Shown here piece by piece: positions 25,101-33,007 of a stretch of 64,000 bases of DNA. Numbering within the stretch: position 1 is the stretch's first letter; each line of letters begins with the position of its first letter. Below the pieces are notes generated by a model. The model was not told where the DNA came from, did no database searches, and saw nothing but the letters and a program-made list of their open reading frames with translations. The DNA is taken from contig JAQXNX010000003.1 in the NCBI GenBank assembly GCA_029098225.1, positions 62,001 through 126,000 on the forward strand, read 5' to 3'. The translations under genes and the position numbers were made by a program. This stretch comes from Spirochaetales bacterium (GTDB lineage Bacteria > Spirochaetota > Spirochaetia > Treponematales > Treponemataceae).

Positions 25101-25344
25101 TTATGTTCGTGACCTTATCCGTGGTATTCAGAACCAGCGTAAGGAAAACGGCTACAACGTAACCGACAGAATTACACTTGAGCTTGGCGGAGACGCTGAC
25201 CTCGAAGCTGCTTATAAGATGTTTGCAGACTTTATTTCCGGAGAAACTCTTGCAGAAAAAACAAGCTGGAACTCAAGTCTTTCAGGCGCTTATGAAGTAG
25301 AAGCTGATGATAAGAAGTGGAGTTTCAAGATTGAAAAAGCATAA
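22123..25344 (+). CDS. ileS: Isoleucine-tRNA ligase
   Basis: Charges tRNA-Ile. The 1073-residue protein carries the class I motifs HFGH at 56-59 (for HIGH) and KMSKS at 623-627, an editing domain with WTTTPWTLPSN, and the tryptophan-rich catalytic core. The opening FYDGPPFATGLPHFGH and the length point to the eukaryote-like (ileS2) clade usual in spirochaetes, as opposed to the shorter bacterial form. AAGGA at about 22110 is the ribosome site. Codon use is sharply different from neighbours: C-ending codons and AAG prevail, in keeping with strong expression. No T-box leader is visible upstream. Confidence 0.97.
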   Translation: MSFKPVDPKVDFPKQEEEVLKFWQNNDIFKKSVSQREGAEDFVFYDGPPFATGLPHFGHFIPSTIKDIIPRYQTMKGKRVERRFGWDCHGLPVENLIEKELGLNSKHEIEALGIDKFNDACRASVLKYTSEWRTTITRMGRWVDFDNDYKTMNPEFMESIWWVAKTLWDKGLIYEGKYILPYCPRCSTVLSTHELAQGYKDVQDQTVTVRFKITKAPAGVNDPDMANGKTYFLAWTTTPWTLPSNLGLCMGPDIDYVKILDKESGDYYIFAEARLSAYYKDESGYEIIYRHKGADFIDAEYEPLFPYFAQLKDPKACEEMSGQKCEKGAFRMFNAAYVSTEDGTGIVHIAPAFGEEDNKVFRGSGVPNVEPIDAECKFTKEVPDYQGLFVKDADKDIMKRLKDEGKLVKRDSIVHSYPHCWRCGSPLIYRGIGSWFVKVADYHDVLLKANSKINWQPAHIKEGRFGKWLAGARDWAVSRNRYWGNPIPIWRCDDPDCKHTLCVGSRQELKDLSGTYPDDLHKQYVDKITFKCPKCGKGTMRRIPEVFDCWFESGSMPYAQVHYPFENKEKFEANFPANFISEGLDQTRGWFYTLTVLAAQLFDKPAFENCIVNGIVLAEDGRKMSKSLRNYTDPVEAINKFGADAIRLFLMHSAVVKADEIRYSDAGVRDVLKSIIIPWWNSYSFFVTYANIDKAAPTGHLFDNKTPSNPLDAWLLSITQNLIKEVSTALDAYDLSGSIDPIVNFIDELNNWYIRRSRRRFWKSENDNDKAEAYESLYIALKTLTQVAAPFVPFITEEMFQNLKTSEDKESVHLCDYPTPNKAWINEELEFKMATVQKAVSMGHSLRNQFNLKNRQPLASVALVTRNPSEKTVLSEMQDTIAEELNVKKVEFHDREDELVEYKAKANFKVLGKELGPLMKQAAGIIQTLSNEQIQSILEGTKLSIDVAGTTVELNEEKVIVERFEKDDLKVLNDGTLTVGLDSKITDELKKEGYVRDLIRGIQNQRKENGYNVTDRITLELGGDADLEAAYKMFADFISGETLAEKTSWNSSLSGAYEVEADDKKWSFKIEKA

Positions 25345-26236
25345 GATAAATATGATGGCAGTTTTTGCTGCCATCGTAGGATTTAGTGCATTATTTTTTT
25401 CATGTAAATCACTTCCTGCCGGCAATGAAGTTTCTGCAATTGAACTATTAGATAACGAAAGTTCCTTTTATATTGCAATACCCAAAAATGCAGATCAGGA
25501 GTTAATTACAAGAATTATTCAGAATAATATTGAAATCTCAGAAAAAGATGCCAAATCTCTTTCTGATAGAATTGAAAAAGTTTATTGCGGCTTGAACCGT
25601 TCAAGAAATTCTACAGAAATTCAGGTTTCTGTTGATGCTTCAATTCCGCAAAAATATGTTCCTTCACTTTTAAATACTAAAAATGGATGGACTGTTTCTA
25701 AATTTATTCCAGATAATTCATTAAATGTTTATCCTGTTTATAGTTATGCTGGCATGTCTCTAGCTTTTCCTTCAGACAGGCTTGTATGCCTTGGAAGAGA
25801 TGTAGAAAAAATGCTTTCAACTTATGACAGACTTTTTTCTGCAGAAGTTATTTATGTAGAAGAAAATAATGAAGAAACAGAAGCTGATAAGCTTTCGCCT
25901 GAATTATATGCTTTTCTTGAAGGTGCAGATAGCGAAATCAGATTCTGTGCAAATAAACCACAATCTTTTTTAACTATTCTTACAGGTGCGCAATTAGACT
26001 TAAAGTTAATTGATGTAAGTGGTGCTTTTATTCAGGATCCAAAATTTAACAAGCAGTATATTCTGAATCTTTCATTTAATTTTAAAAATGAAACTTTCTT
26101 AAAAGCTGGAAAGTCTCTTTTAACTCTTGCCTTTGGTCTTACAAATTCTCAGAGTGAAATTGTCGGTAATACTACATTAAAAATAAACGGAATTAAAATT
26201 GATAAAAATCAGCTTTATAAACTGTTGTCGTTATAA
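25331..26236 (+). CDS. Treponemal lipoprotein of unknown function
   Basis: Start set at TTG 25331: TGGAG at 25318-25322 is eight bases upstream, and the resulting N-terminus (MKKHKINMMAVFAAIVGF then SALFFSC) is a lipoprotein signal with a lipobox ending FSC. It overlaps the end of ileS by 14 bases. The 301-residue mature protein has repeated strand-rich halves (SFYIAIPKNADQELIT and later DSEIRFCANKPQSFLTIL), suggesting two copies of one fold, but no family is recognised. Likely anchored to a membrane facing the periplasm. Confidence 0.75.
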   Translation: MKKHKINMMAVFAAIVGFSALFFSCKSLPAGNEVSAIELLDNESSFYIAIPKNADQELITRIIQNNIEISEKDAKSLSDRIEKVYCGLNRSRNSTEIQVSVDASIPQKYVPSLLNTKNGWTVSKFIPDNSLNVYPVYSYAGMSLAFPSDRLVCLGRDVEKMLSTYDRLFSAEVIYVEENNEETEADKLSPELYAFLEGADSEIRFCANKPQSFLTILTGAQLDLKLIDVSGAFIQDPKFNKQYILNLSFNFKNETFLKAGKSLLTLAFGLTNSQSEIVGNTTLKINGIKIDKNQLYKLLSL

Positions 26237-26256
26237 TATAATATTTGAGGGAAATT

Positions 26257-27291
26257 ATGGAGCAGAACAAAATTATCTTAAAAGCAGAAGATTTAGACGG
26301 ATATCTTACATCTGATGATATGAAAGATCTGGAAAGCCTTGAAGTTCTTTTTAAGGAAACTATGAAATCTTTTGATCCTGTTGATAAAGAAAAAATTATC
26401 GATGGCTATGATAAGATGGGCCATAAAATGCAGGAAATTTGTTCTAAGCATCCAAATATAAAAGTTTACTCTTTTGTTACAGAAGAGGGGGCTCATGCTG
26501 AATGTTCACGTGTAATTTCAAAGCTTCGCGACGAGCGCACAGACCATCAGGAGTTTATGTACTATAGTCAGCGTGCTTATGAAATGCTTTTCCGCATGGC
26601 TTATACAGATCAGCATTCAGATAAAAAAGGTCACATTATTGTAAAGACTCCAGTTACTTTCCCTGTTCAGAACTATGCAGTTCACAAAATTCCGGATATC
26701 GACCATAAAATCGAAAACACAGTAATGTGTGTCATGCTTCGCGGTGCTCTTCTTCCTAGTATGATTATGTCTAAGGAAATCCAGGAATATTCAAGCCACG
26801 GTTATAAAACTCCATTTGCACTTTTTAAGATCAGCCGTAATGATACAAAGAATGAATCTGATATGGAATATATCATGGATTTGAACAAATCCTTCTTCAA
26901 TCTTGAACAGCTTGACGGTAAGGATTTAATATTTGCTGACCCTATGAATGCAACCGGAGGTTCACTTGTGACTGTTGTAAAGTATCTTCAGAGTCAGGGT
27001 GTAAAACCAAAATCAATTGCATTCTTTAATACAATTTCTACTCTTAAAGGTTCAATTCGTGTAACCCGTGCACTTGAAAACTGTACCTGCTATACTCTCT
27101 GGATGGATCCTGTAATGAATGAAAAAGCATATATTATGCCTGGTCTTGGCGACGCAGGTGACCGATTAAACGGTTGTGATACAAAGGATGCACCTCGTAA
27201 TATGATTCAACTTATTGCAGATTACGGACATAATATATCTGGCCTTTATAAATCTCAGCTTTATGAAATTGAAAAGGTTGTCCTCGGTTAA
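26257..27291 (+). CDS. Uracil phosphoribosyltransferase family protein with N-terminal extension
   Basis: The start is set at ATG 26257, with GAGGG at 26247-26251; a TTG at 26245 overlaps that site. The last 200 or so residues have the UPRT layout: the PRPP loop DPMNATGGS at 228-236 (family DPMLATGGS) and the uracil-binding [12 protein letters not shown] near 295-306. A typical Upp is about 208 residues; this has about 130 more at the N-terminus, helical, with [16 protein letters not shown]. It may salvage uracil, but the extension suggests an altered role or regulation. Nine or so bases separate the frame from the lipoprotein gene. Confidence 0.82.
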   Translation: MEQNKIILKAEDLDGYLTSDDMKDLESLEVLFKETMKSFDPVDKEKIIDGYDKMGHKMQEICSKHPNIKVYSFVTEEGAHAECSRVISKLRDERTDHQEFMYYSQRAYEMLFRMAYTDQHSDKKGHIIVKTPVTFPVQNYAVHKIPDIDHKIENTVMCVMLRGALLPSMIMSKEIQEYSSHGYKTPFALFKISRNDTKNESDMEYIMDLNKSFFNLEQLDGKDLIFADPMNATGGSLVTVVKYLQSQGVKPKSIAFFNTISTLKGSIRVTRALENCTCYTLWMDPVMNEKAYIMPGLGDAGDRLNGCDTKDAPRNMIQLIADYGHNISGLYKSQLYEIEKVVLG

Positions 27292-27294
27292 TAA

Positions 27295-27888
27295 ATGAAA
27301 AAATCTGTTATAATTATTTTAATATGTATTTTTTTTCTTTCCGGTTGCAGTTCTAAACCGGTTATGTTGCCGGGAGAAAAAAAGGTTACTATTCAAAATA
27401 TTTATTCTGAATATTACAGTATTGCAGAAGAATACTATAAATTAAAAAATTATTCCAAGGCTATTGAATATTATTCTCTTGCAAAAGAACATAAGGCTTT
27501 TAAAAATCTTGCGCTTTATAAACTTGCATCCTGTTATATGTATACAAGTAAGTGGGCAGAATGTATTGATATTTATAAAAAATTATTAAATGCTGATAAA
27601 TCAAATTATTCATTAAAAGAAAATCTTGCCTATGTATATGCAATGAAAGGTGAAAAAGAAAAGGCTTTGTCTTTATATAAAGAATTACATAATTTATATC
27701 CGGAAAATGAAAATTATGTTGAAAATTTAATTATTCTTTATTTAGCCGGCGAAAAAAATAAAGAAGCAGATACGGAAGTTGTTTCTGAATTAATTAAGAC
27801 TTTAGAAACAATTTCGCCAGAAAATAAAAATCTTCAAAAATATAAAGATGCAATTAACCTTGAAAATAGTGAAGAAGCTGCTGATTAA
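27295..27888 (+). CDS. TPR-containing lipoprotein
   Basis: A 197-residue lipoprotein: a lipobox LSGC follows the hydrophobic signal MKKSVIIILICIFFLSGC. The mature chain has three or so TPR units (segments YYKLKNYSKAIEYYSLA, LYKLASCYMYTSKWAECI, LAYVYAMKGEKEKALSLY), giving a protein-binding scaffold. It starts three bases after the UPRT gene without a clear ribosome site. It converges on a minus-strand gene four bases beyond its stop. TPR lipoproteins often take part in envelope assembly; the partner is unknown. Confidence 0.8.
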   Translation: MKKSVIIILICIFFLSGCSSKPVMLPGEKKVTIQNIYSEYYSIAEEYYKLKNYSKAIEYYSLAKEHKAFKNLALYKLASCYMYTSKWAECIDIYKKLLNADKSNYSLKENLAYVYAMKGEKEKALSLYKELHNLYPENENYVENLIILYLAGEKNKEADTEVVSELIKTLETISPENKNLQKYKDAINLENSEEAAD

Positions 27889-27891
27889 TAT

Positions 27892-29157
27892 TTAGTTTTG
27901 CTGCTGTTCAAGATATTTTCTATATTTCTCAGAATCTACACGGAATGCAATGATTGGAGAATCTGTCTCGTTTTGAGCATGGATAGAAGCTTCTTCTGCT
28001 TCTTTTAAAATTCTTTCTCCACTTACTATTCTTATCGATCTCGTAGAAATTCCAATATAACATTTTGCATTTGTATCTTGAAGAATATTACAGATATCTG
28101 AATATAGTTTTTCTGCAAAATCCATTGCATTATCCAGGTCAAGTCCAATTTTAAGAGCAACTAAGCTGTCATTTTTGTATTCAAATAATAAATCCTTGAA
28201 CTGAAATTGCAATGTAAGATAATTGCAGATGTTTTTAATTTCATCTGAATTTCTGGCAAGAAGCGGAATTTTAAATACGAATACAGCAAGATCAATTTCA
28301 GAAGAAATTGCCCTGTTAATTTCGTTATCCATTCTTTGAATAAGATATTTTTCCCAGCCAATTCCTGTAACTGGTGAATATAATTCACTGTCGCTTTTTC
28401 CAGATATTCTTGCAGGTTTTTCATCTTCATAAGGAAGCTTTGCCGGTTCAACTTCGGTTTTAGCTTTTATATTTCCTAATTCGTAAACATTATTATCAGC
28501 AGGAGCTGGAGCAGATGAATTATCTGAAATTGAAGGTGTTTCCTCTTCAATATTCTCATAAACTTCTTCTTCTGAATCTTCAGCTTCATCTTCGCAATAA
28601 ATGTCTTCATCAGAAACTGCAAGCTTATCTTCTTCATCAGGAATTGATTTATTATTTTCTTGAGGTACATAATTTGAATTCTTTGCACAGATAATTACAA
28701 TGAATGTAATTAAAGTTATAATAAGAACTACAAAAAAAGCATTACGTGCGTAATAAGCAATAGAAGTAGGGCGGATTAAATAAAGTAAAGCTTGAACTTC
28801 AAAATCGCCCTGTTGTTTTGAAATTGTAGATTTGTATGTGCAGGTAAGACTTGTTTCCTGTGGAATAGAATTTACAGAAGGATAAGAATAAATTTTAACT
28901 CCGTTATACTCAATATCCAGATAAGAATAATTATTTAAGTCGCCGATTGAATCAGATAATTTGTCTGTAAAATCTTTTGAAGATAAATCAAAGGAATCAG
29001 AATTTTTTAAGGTAGAAACTATTGCGTTATAATTTATTTCTGTTCTCTCATTGCCGTGTGAATATTCGTTACATAAACTAAAGATAAAATAAACGGCAGC
29101 TCCAAAAAGAATGACTGATGAAAATATAGTATAAAATACTAAAAAACTCTTTTTCAT
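27892..29157 (-). CDS. Membrane protein with degenerate GGDEF-like domain
   Basis: A 421-residue protein: a transmembrane helix at 7-27, a periplasmic sensor stretch of about 105 residues, a second helix at about 135-156, an acidic linker (about 165-245), and a cytoplasmic C-terminal domain. The latter begins PVTGIGWEKYLIQRMDNEINRA, like the start of GGDEF domains, and ends in IGISTRS...EAEEASIHAQ, like their end. The place of GGDEF reads YKNDSLVAL, so catalytic residues are missing. It probably senses rather than makes c-di-GMP, or has another role. GAGGGG sits upstream of the ATG. Confidence 0.7.
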   Translation of the reverse strand: MKKSFLVFYTIFSSVILFGAAVYFIFSLCNEYSHGNERTEINYNAIVSTLKNSDSFDLSSKDFTDKLSDSIGDLNNYSYLDIEYNGVKIYSYPSVNSIPQETSLTCTYKSTISKQQGDFEVQALLYLIRPTSIAYYARNAFFVVLIITLITFIVIICAKNSNYVPQENNKSIPDEEDKLAVSDEDIYCEDEAEDSEEEVYENIEEETPSISDNSSAPAPADNNVYELGNIKAKTEVEPAKLPYEDEKPARISGKSDSELYSPVTGIGWEKYLIQRMDNEINRAISSEIDLAVFVFKIPLLARNSDEIKNICNYLTLQFQFKDLLFEYKNDSLVALKIGLDLDNAMDFAEKLYSDICNILQDTNAKCYIGISTRSIRIVSGERILKEAEEASIHAQNETDSPIIAFRVDSEKYRKYLEQQQN

Positions 29158-29185
29158 TTAAATCCCCTCAATTTAAACACCCTGA

Positions 29186-30730
29186 TTAATTATAACTTAA
29201 AAAAAATGAGTGTGCAAGATTTTTAAGTTCATTATATAATTTATCGGAATTTATCTCATTATTTCTTAGAGTTACATTATTTCTTAAGGCGGCAATCAGC
29301 GGAAGGTAAATTAATTCTTTTATCTGTTCTTGAGAGTTTTCAATAAGATTAAGGATTTCTGCTGTTGATTTCTTGATTTTTTGAGGTTTATATAAATTAA
29401 AATTCTTTGATTCATTTTTAAAATTTTCTGCGTCAGAGAATTTAATTTTATAAATATCGTTTTCAATTCTAAAAGAAGAATTTTCTTTTTTAATAAAATC
29501 TTCAAGTGAAGATTTATATGCGCTTAAAATTTGATTTGTATATTTTTGCTTTGAGATTTCTTCAAGATTTGTTCTGTACATTAATCTGGAAAAACTGTTT
29601 TCCTGAGAAATTATTTTATTGCTTTTATGCAGGAATTGATTTTCAAGATAGGTTCCTTTTGTATATGGTTTTCCTTCATGATAAGAAAAATCTGCACCAA
29701 AAATTTGAACGTTTGAAAAGCCCAGATTTTTGGCAATAGAAACAGCGCTGATTGTAACAGTTCCGGAACCTGAATAAACATTGGGAAAAATTGAATCTTC
29801 CGAATTATTTATGAATGAAGCAAGAGGATGTCCTGAAACAAAAAATCTTACGTTTCCTTCTTTTTCCAGAATTCTTGATGCTGCACTTGAACTTGCACAT
29901 AAATCAAATGCAAATAATGTATTTTGAATTTTTTCTACCGGGAAAAAATGAAAAGAAGATATATTCTGTGCGTCTATTGAAACAACAATGTCACTTTGAA
30001 TTTTCCTTCTTGTTAAACTTTGAAAAGCAGTATCAGTACATATGATAAAATATTTATCTCTTTGCGATTCAATTAGACTTAAGGTTTTATCTAAAGAAGG
30101 ACCTGCTGCAATTACAGCTGCAATTTTTGAAGTGTCCGGTAATGGAAAATCCTGTTTAATATTTTGCGGAAACTTTTGCAGTGAAGAAATATTAGAAAGA
30201 ATATTATGCACCCATATTTTTCCAAAATGAGCCTGAACAGAATAATCTGCGGAAATTATATTTAATGAATGTTGAATGATTTCCGAAATATCTTTTACTA
30301 AATTCTGATTTTCTAAAATCCAGGCTTTCTGTTCAATTATTTTTAAATCTCCGTACTTAGCAGGAAAATAATTATTTATTAATGTTTCATAAAGCTTTTG
30401 AATAGTTGTAAAAATTATGTTTTTGTTTGCCTTAAGTTTTTGAATCAGAGTAAAACTGTTAATAAAGTTTATGTCTTCTTCAGAAGTTTCTACGGCTATA
30501 ATTAGTGCATCTTTGTTTACATTTATAATTTCATTTATCAAAGAGCCGGAGCCACATCCAAGAATTAAAAAAGCTGAATAGGATTTTTCAAGAGAAGCAA
30601 TAATTCTTTTTGCTTCATTAGACGGTGAATATTTAGATTCCATGAATTTTCCACTTTTAAAAACTGGAATCTGCATATTATCTTTTGAGATTTCTATATG
30701 ATCGTAAATACCTGAAACTTTGGTTGTCAT
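29186..30730 (-). CDS. DUF115 / motility-associated glycosyltransferase-like protein (copy 1)
   Basis: The 514-residue product contains the DUF115 core AAVIAAGPSLDKTLSLI followed by FIICTDTAFQSLTRRKIQSDIVVSID, then the SGSGTVTISAVSIAKNLGFSNVQIFGADFS block with a TKGTYLE segment. Members of this MAF family glycosylate flagellins in other motile bacteria, and related archaeal members act in pterin metabolism. It is the last of a four-gene minus-strand set. The start overlaps the stop of the preceding DUF115 gene by four bases (ATGA), implying coupled translation. Together with copy 2 it suggests a two-enzyme glycan step. Confidence 0.85.
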   Translation of the reverse strand: MTTKVSGIYDHIEISKDNMQIPVFKSGKFMESKYSPSNEAKRIIASLEKSYSAFLILGCGSGSLINEIINVNKDALIIAVETSEEDINFINSFTLIQKLKANKNIIFTTIQKLYETLINNYFPAKYGDLKIIEQKAWILENQNLVKDISEIIQHSLNIISADYSVQAHFGKIWVHNILSNISSLQKFPQNIKQDFPLPDTSKIAAVIAAGPSLDKTLSLIESQRDKYFIICTDTAFQSLTRRKIQSDIVVSIDAQNISSFHFFPVEKIQNTLFAFDLCASSSAASRILEKEGNVRFFVSGHPLASFINNSEDSIFPNVYSGSGTVTISAVSIAKNLGFSNVQIFGADFSYHEGKPYTKGTYLENQFLHKSNKIISQENSFSRLMYRTNLEEISKQKYTNQILSAYKSSLEDFIKKENSSFRIENDIYKIKFSDAENFKNESKNFNLYKPQKIKKSTAEILNLIENSQEQIKELIYLPLIAALRNNVTLRNNEINSDKLYNELKNLAHSFFLSYN

Positions 30731-32184
30731 AATAATAAATCAGCTTTTTCTTTAAGCTCTCTAACCTCTTTTTCAATTTTTTGTTTAAGTTCAATTGAGT
30801 CTGGATTTCTTTGTAAAGATACAAAATCTAACGGAAAAATCTGTTTCTTCCATTCTTCATTTTTAAGCTGTTCTTTAATTTTGCTTTTATCAATTTTTAT
30901 ATTTTGTCTGAATTCTTCATAATTAAAATTATTTAATAAATCTTCTTTATTTATTAATTTTATAAATTCCTGAATATCAATATCGTTTATTTTTCCAAGT
31001 TGATTTTTTCTATGTGATTTTTCAATTATTCTGAAAATTTTATTTTCCGGAAAATTCTGAGTTTTAAACCACTGTTCATAAATTTTTAAGGAGTCTGAAT
31101 TAAATTCACTTTTTGTTAATCTTGTCATTCTGTTTTGAATTCTATTTTCTAATGGCTGATTATTATTTTCTATTTCATTTGGTAATGTATGTTGAAAACC
31201 TTTTTGAGAAGATAGATCCAGACCAAAGCAGAAAATTTTTTTATCGGTAATTTTTTGTGCAAGAGTTATTGCTGTACCGCTTACAGTTCCATTTCTTTCT
31301 GCAGAACTGAATTTTAACTGTGAAGCCTTTATAAGAGAATTTGAAATTCCATCTGGATAATTTAACACAAAAACAGGAAGCTTTTCCAAAAGGGATTTTT
31401 TACAAAAAGCCTCAGGGGGAAGGGCAAGAGGAATTAAATCTTGTTCCAGTAATTTTAAATGCTGTCCTGCCCAGTAGCCTCCGTCTGTTGAAAGACATAA
31501 ATCAATTTTTATTTTATTTTTTATGCAGACAGAAATTGCAGAAGATAAAACAATTATAAATAATTTATTTTGATTTTCTTTAATAAATGGCAATGCATTT
31601 TGTAAGCTGGGCCCAGACGCAATTACTGCAACTGAAGAATTAATTTTTTGAGGAAGAAAAAAAGTTTTGTTTACATATTTAAAATAATTAAGTGAATTTA
31701 TAAACCATTTTTTTTCAAAAAATTGACGTGTAATTAAAACTGTTTTTGCTTTTTCTAAAGAAAGTTTTATCTCTTTCCATATATTTTTATTTTCTTCTGG
31801 AAATACTTTAGCAGCATTTTCCCATTGCAAAATTAATGCTGAACAAAGCTTTTCTTCTCCAAAATAATCGTATAAAATTTCTGAAAAAGGAATAGAATAA
31901 TCTGAAGGATAAAATACAAAATCAAAATTTGTGTCTGATTTTTTAAACTCTTTAAAAAATCTTATTGCATAAATCTTCGATTCTGGAAATTTTTGTCTTA
32001 TAAATTTTACAGTATATGAAAGACAAGGCTCGATTAAAATAATAATTTCTGGAACGTAGGAAAGTGAAATATTTTGTGAAAATCTAAGTGCTTCCTGTTC
32101 CGGATTATATTTTGAATGCAGATACAGGTTATTAAATTTACAGGTTAATTCACCGTTTTTTGCATCTTCAAATTCAATGTTCAC
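30727..32184 (-). CDS. DUF115 / motility-associated glycosyltransferase-like protein (copy 2)
   Basis: The 485-residue protein shares the fold of the downstream gene: SVAVIASGPSLQNALPFIKENQNK near residue 185, then LFIIVLSSAISVCIKNKIKIDLCLSTDGG, and NGTVSGTAITLAQKITDKKIFCFGLDLSSQKG. Sequence identity to copy 1 is low outside these blocks, so the paralogues are old and probably act on different substrates. It ends with a charged helix. It starts directly next to the stop of the unknown gene upstream. Inferred role: transferring a nonulosonic-acid-like or other sugar to a flagellar protein. Confidence 0.83.
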   Translation of the reverse strand: MNIEFEDAKNGELTCKFNNLYLHSKYNPEQEALRFSQNISLSYVPEIIILIEPCLSYTVKFIRQKFPESKIYAIRFFKEFKKSDTNFDFVFYPSDYSIPFSEILYDYFGEEKLCSALILQWENAAKVFPEENKNIWKEIKLSLEKAKTVLITRQFFEKKWFINSLNYFKYVNKTFFLPQKINSSVAVIASGPSLQNALPFIKENQNKLFIIVLSSAISVCIKNKIKIDLCLSTDGGYWAGQHLKLLEQDLIPLALPPEAFCKKSLLEKLPVFVLNYPDGISNSLIKASQLKFSSAERNGTVSGTAITLAQKITDKKIFCFGLDLSSQKGFQHTLPNEIENNNQPLENRIQNRMTRLTKSEFNSDSLKIYEQWFKTQNFPENKIFRIIEKSHRKNQLGKINDIDIQEFIKLINKEDLLNNFNYEEFRQNIKIDKSKIKEQLKNEEWKKQIFPLDFVSLQRNPDSIELKQKIEKEVRELKEKADLLL

Positions 32185-33006
32185 TTAGTCTTCCTGAAGA
32201 AATTTTTTTAACTGAAGAAAGGTTTCACAATTTTCTTCGCTTGAAATTTCTAATAATTCAGCACAATCGCCGATTACTTCCCTTAGGTTTATAATTAAGT
32301 GAGTCATCAAAAGCTGAAATTGTGTATTTTGTTTTGCAAGGAAAATTGCCTTTAATTTTTTGACTTCGTTTTTAGAAAAAACTTTAACAGCGTTTATGTC
32401 TGTGCAGCAGATGATTCGGTTAGCAAGTTCATTAAATAATGATTCTTTAAAAACCTGAATTTCTGATTTTTCTTTTATATTAGTTGTTATAAATGAATCC
32501 AAAGCTTCGTCAAAATTAATCGTGCAGTTTATGCATTTAGTTTTAGAATTGATTTTTGAATTAAGTTTTGAACTTTCCGGTTCAGAAAAGTTTTTATCGA
32601 TTAAAGCAAACTGATCGCTAATTGCCTGATCAATTTTTTTATTGCATAAAATAAGTATTCTGTTCTCTAGTTTTAATACATTTATAGTTTCGAGTTTTTC
32701 TGTCATGTTAAAAGAAAAAAACTGGAGAAGGGGAGAAATTGAATTGTCTTTTTTAGAAAATTCTTTTACAGAATTTTCTTTACATAATCCATCCCAGAAA
32801 TCTTTTGTAGAAACTGAAGAAATAATTGAATTAGCATCAAAACCTATGCTGTTTGTAATATAAAATTTATTATTAATAAATTCAAATAAAGCACAGGTTC
32901 TTATTTCGTTATTGCAGATGAATTCTGAAAAGGAAACTGCAGAATTTAATTCAGAAGGTTTAAATTCTGCAGCTTCTATGTTTTCTGCCTTTGATAGCAA
33001 CCCCAT
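32185..33006 (-). CDS. Unknown protein encoded between acidic protein and DUF115 genes
   Basis: Not recognised. The 273-residue protein opens with MGLLSKAENIEAAEF, a possible start of a conserved treponemal family. Its first 140 residues look like an alpha/beta sensor-type domain (strands around CALFEFINNKFYITNSIG and INVLKLENRILILCNKK). A polar linker follows, then a helical C-terminal part around EVKKLKAIFLAKQNTQFQLLMTHLIINLREV. It has no signal peptide or membrane segment. It lies one base downstream of the acidic protein and directly before a DUF115 gene, so it most likely acts with them. Confidence 0.7.
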   Translation of the reverse strand: MGLLSKAENIEAAEFKPSELNSAVSFSEFICNNEIRTCALFEFINNKFYITNSIGFDANSIISSVSTKDFWDGLCKENSVKEFSKKDNSISPLLQFFSFNMTEKLETINVLKLENRILILCNKKIDQAISDQFALIDKNFSEPESSKLNSKINSKTKCINCTINFDEALDSFITTNIKEKSEIQVFKESLFNELANRIICCTDINAVKVFSKNEVKKLKAIFLAKQNTQFQLLMTHLIINLREVIGDCAELLEISSEENCETFLQLKKFLQED

Positions 33007-33007
33007 A

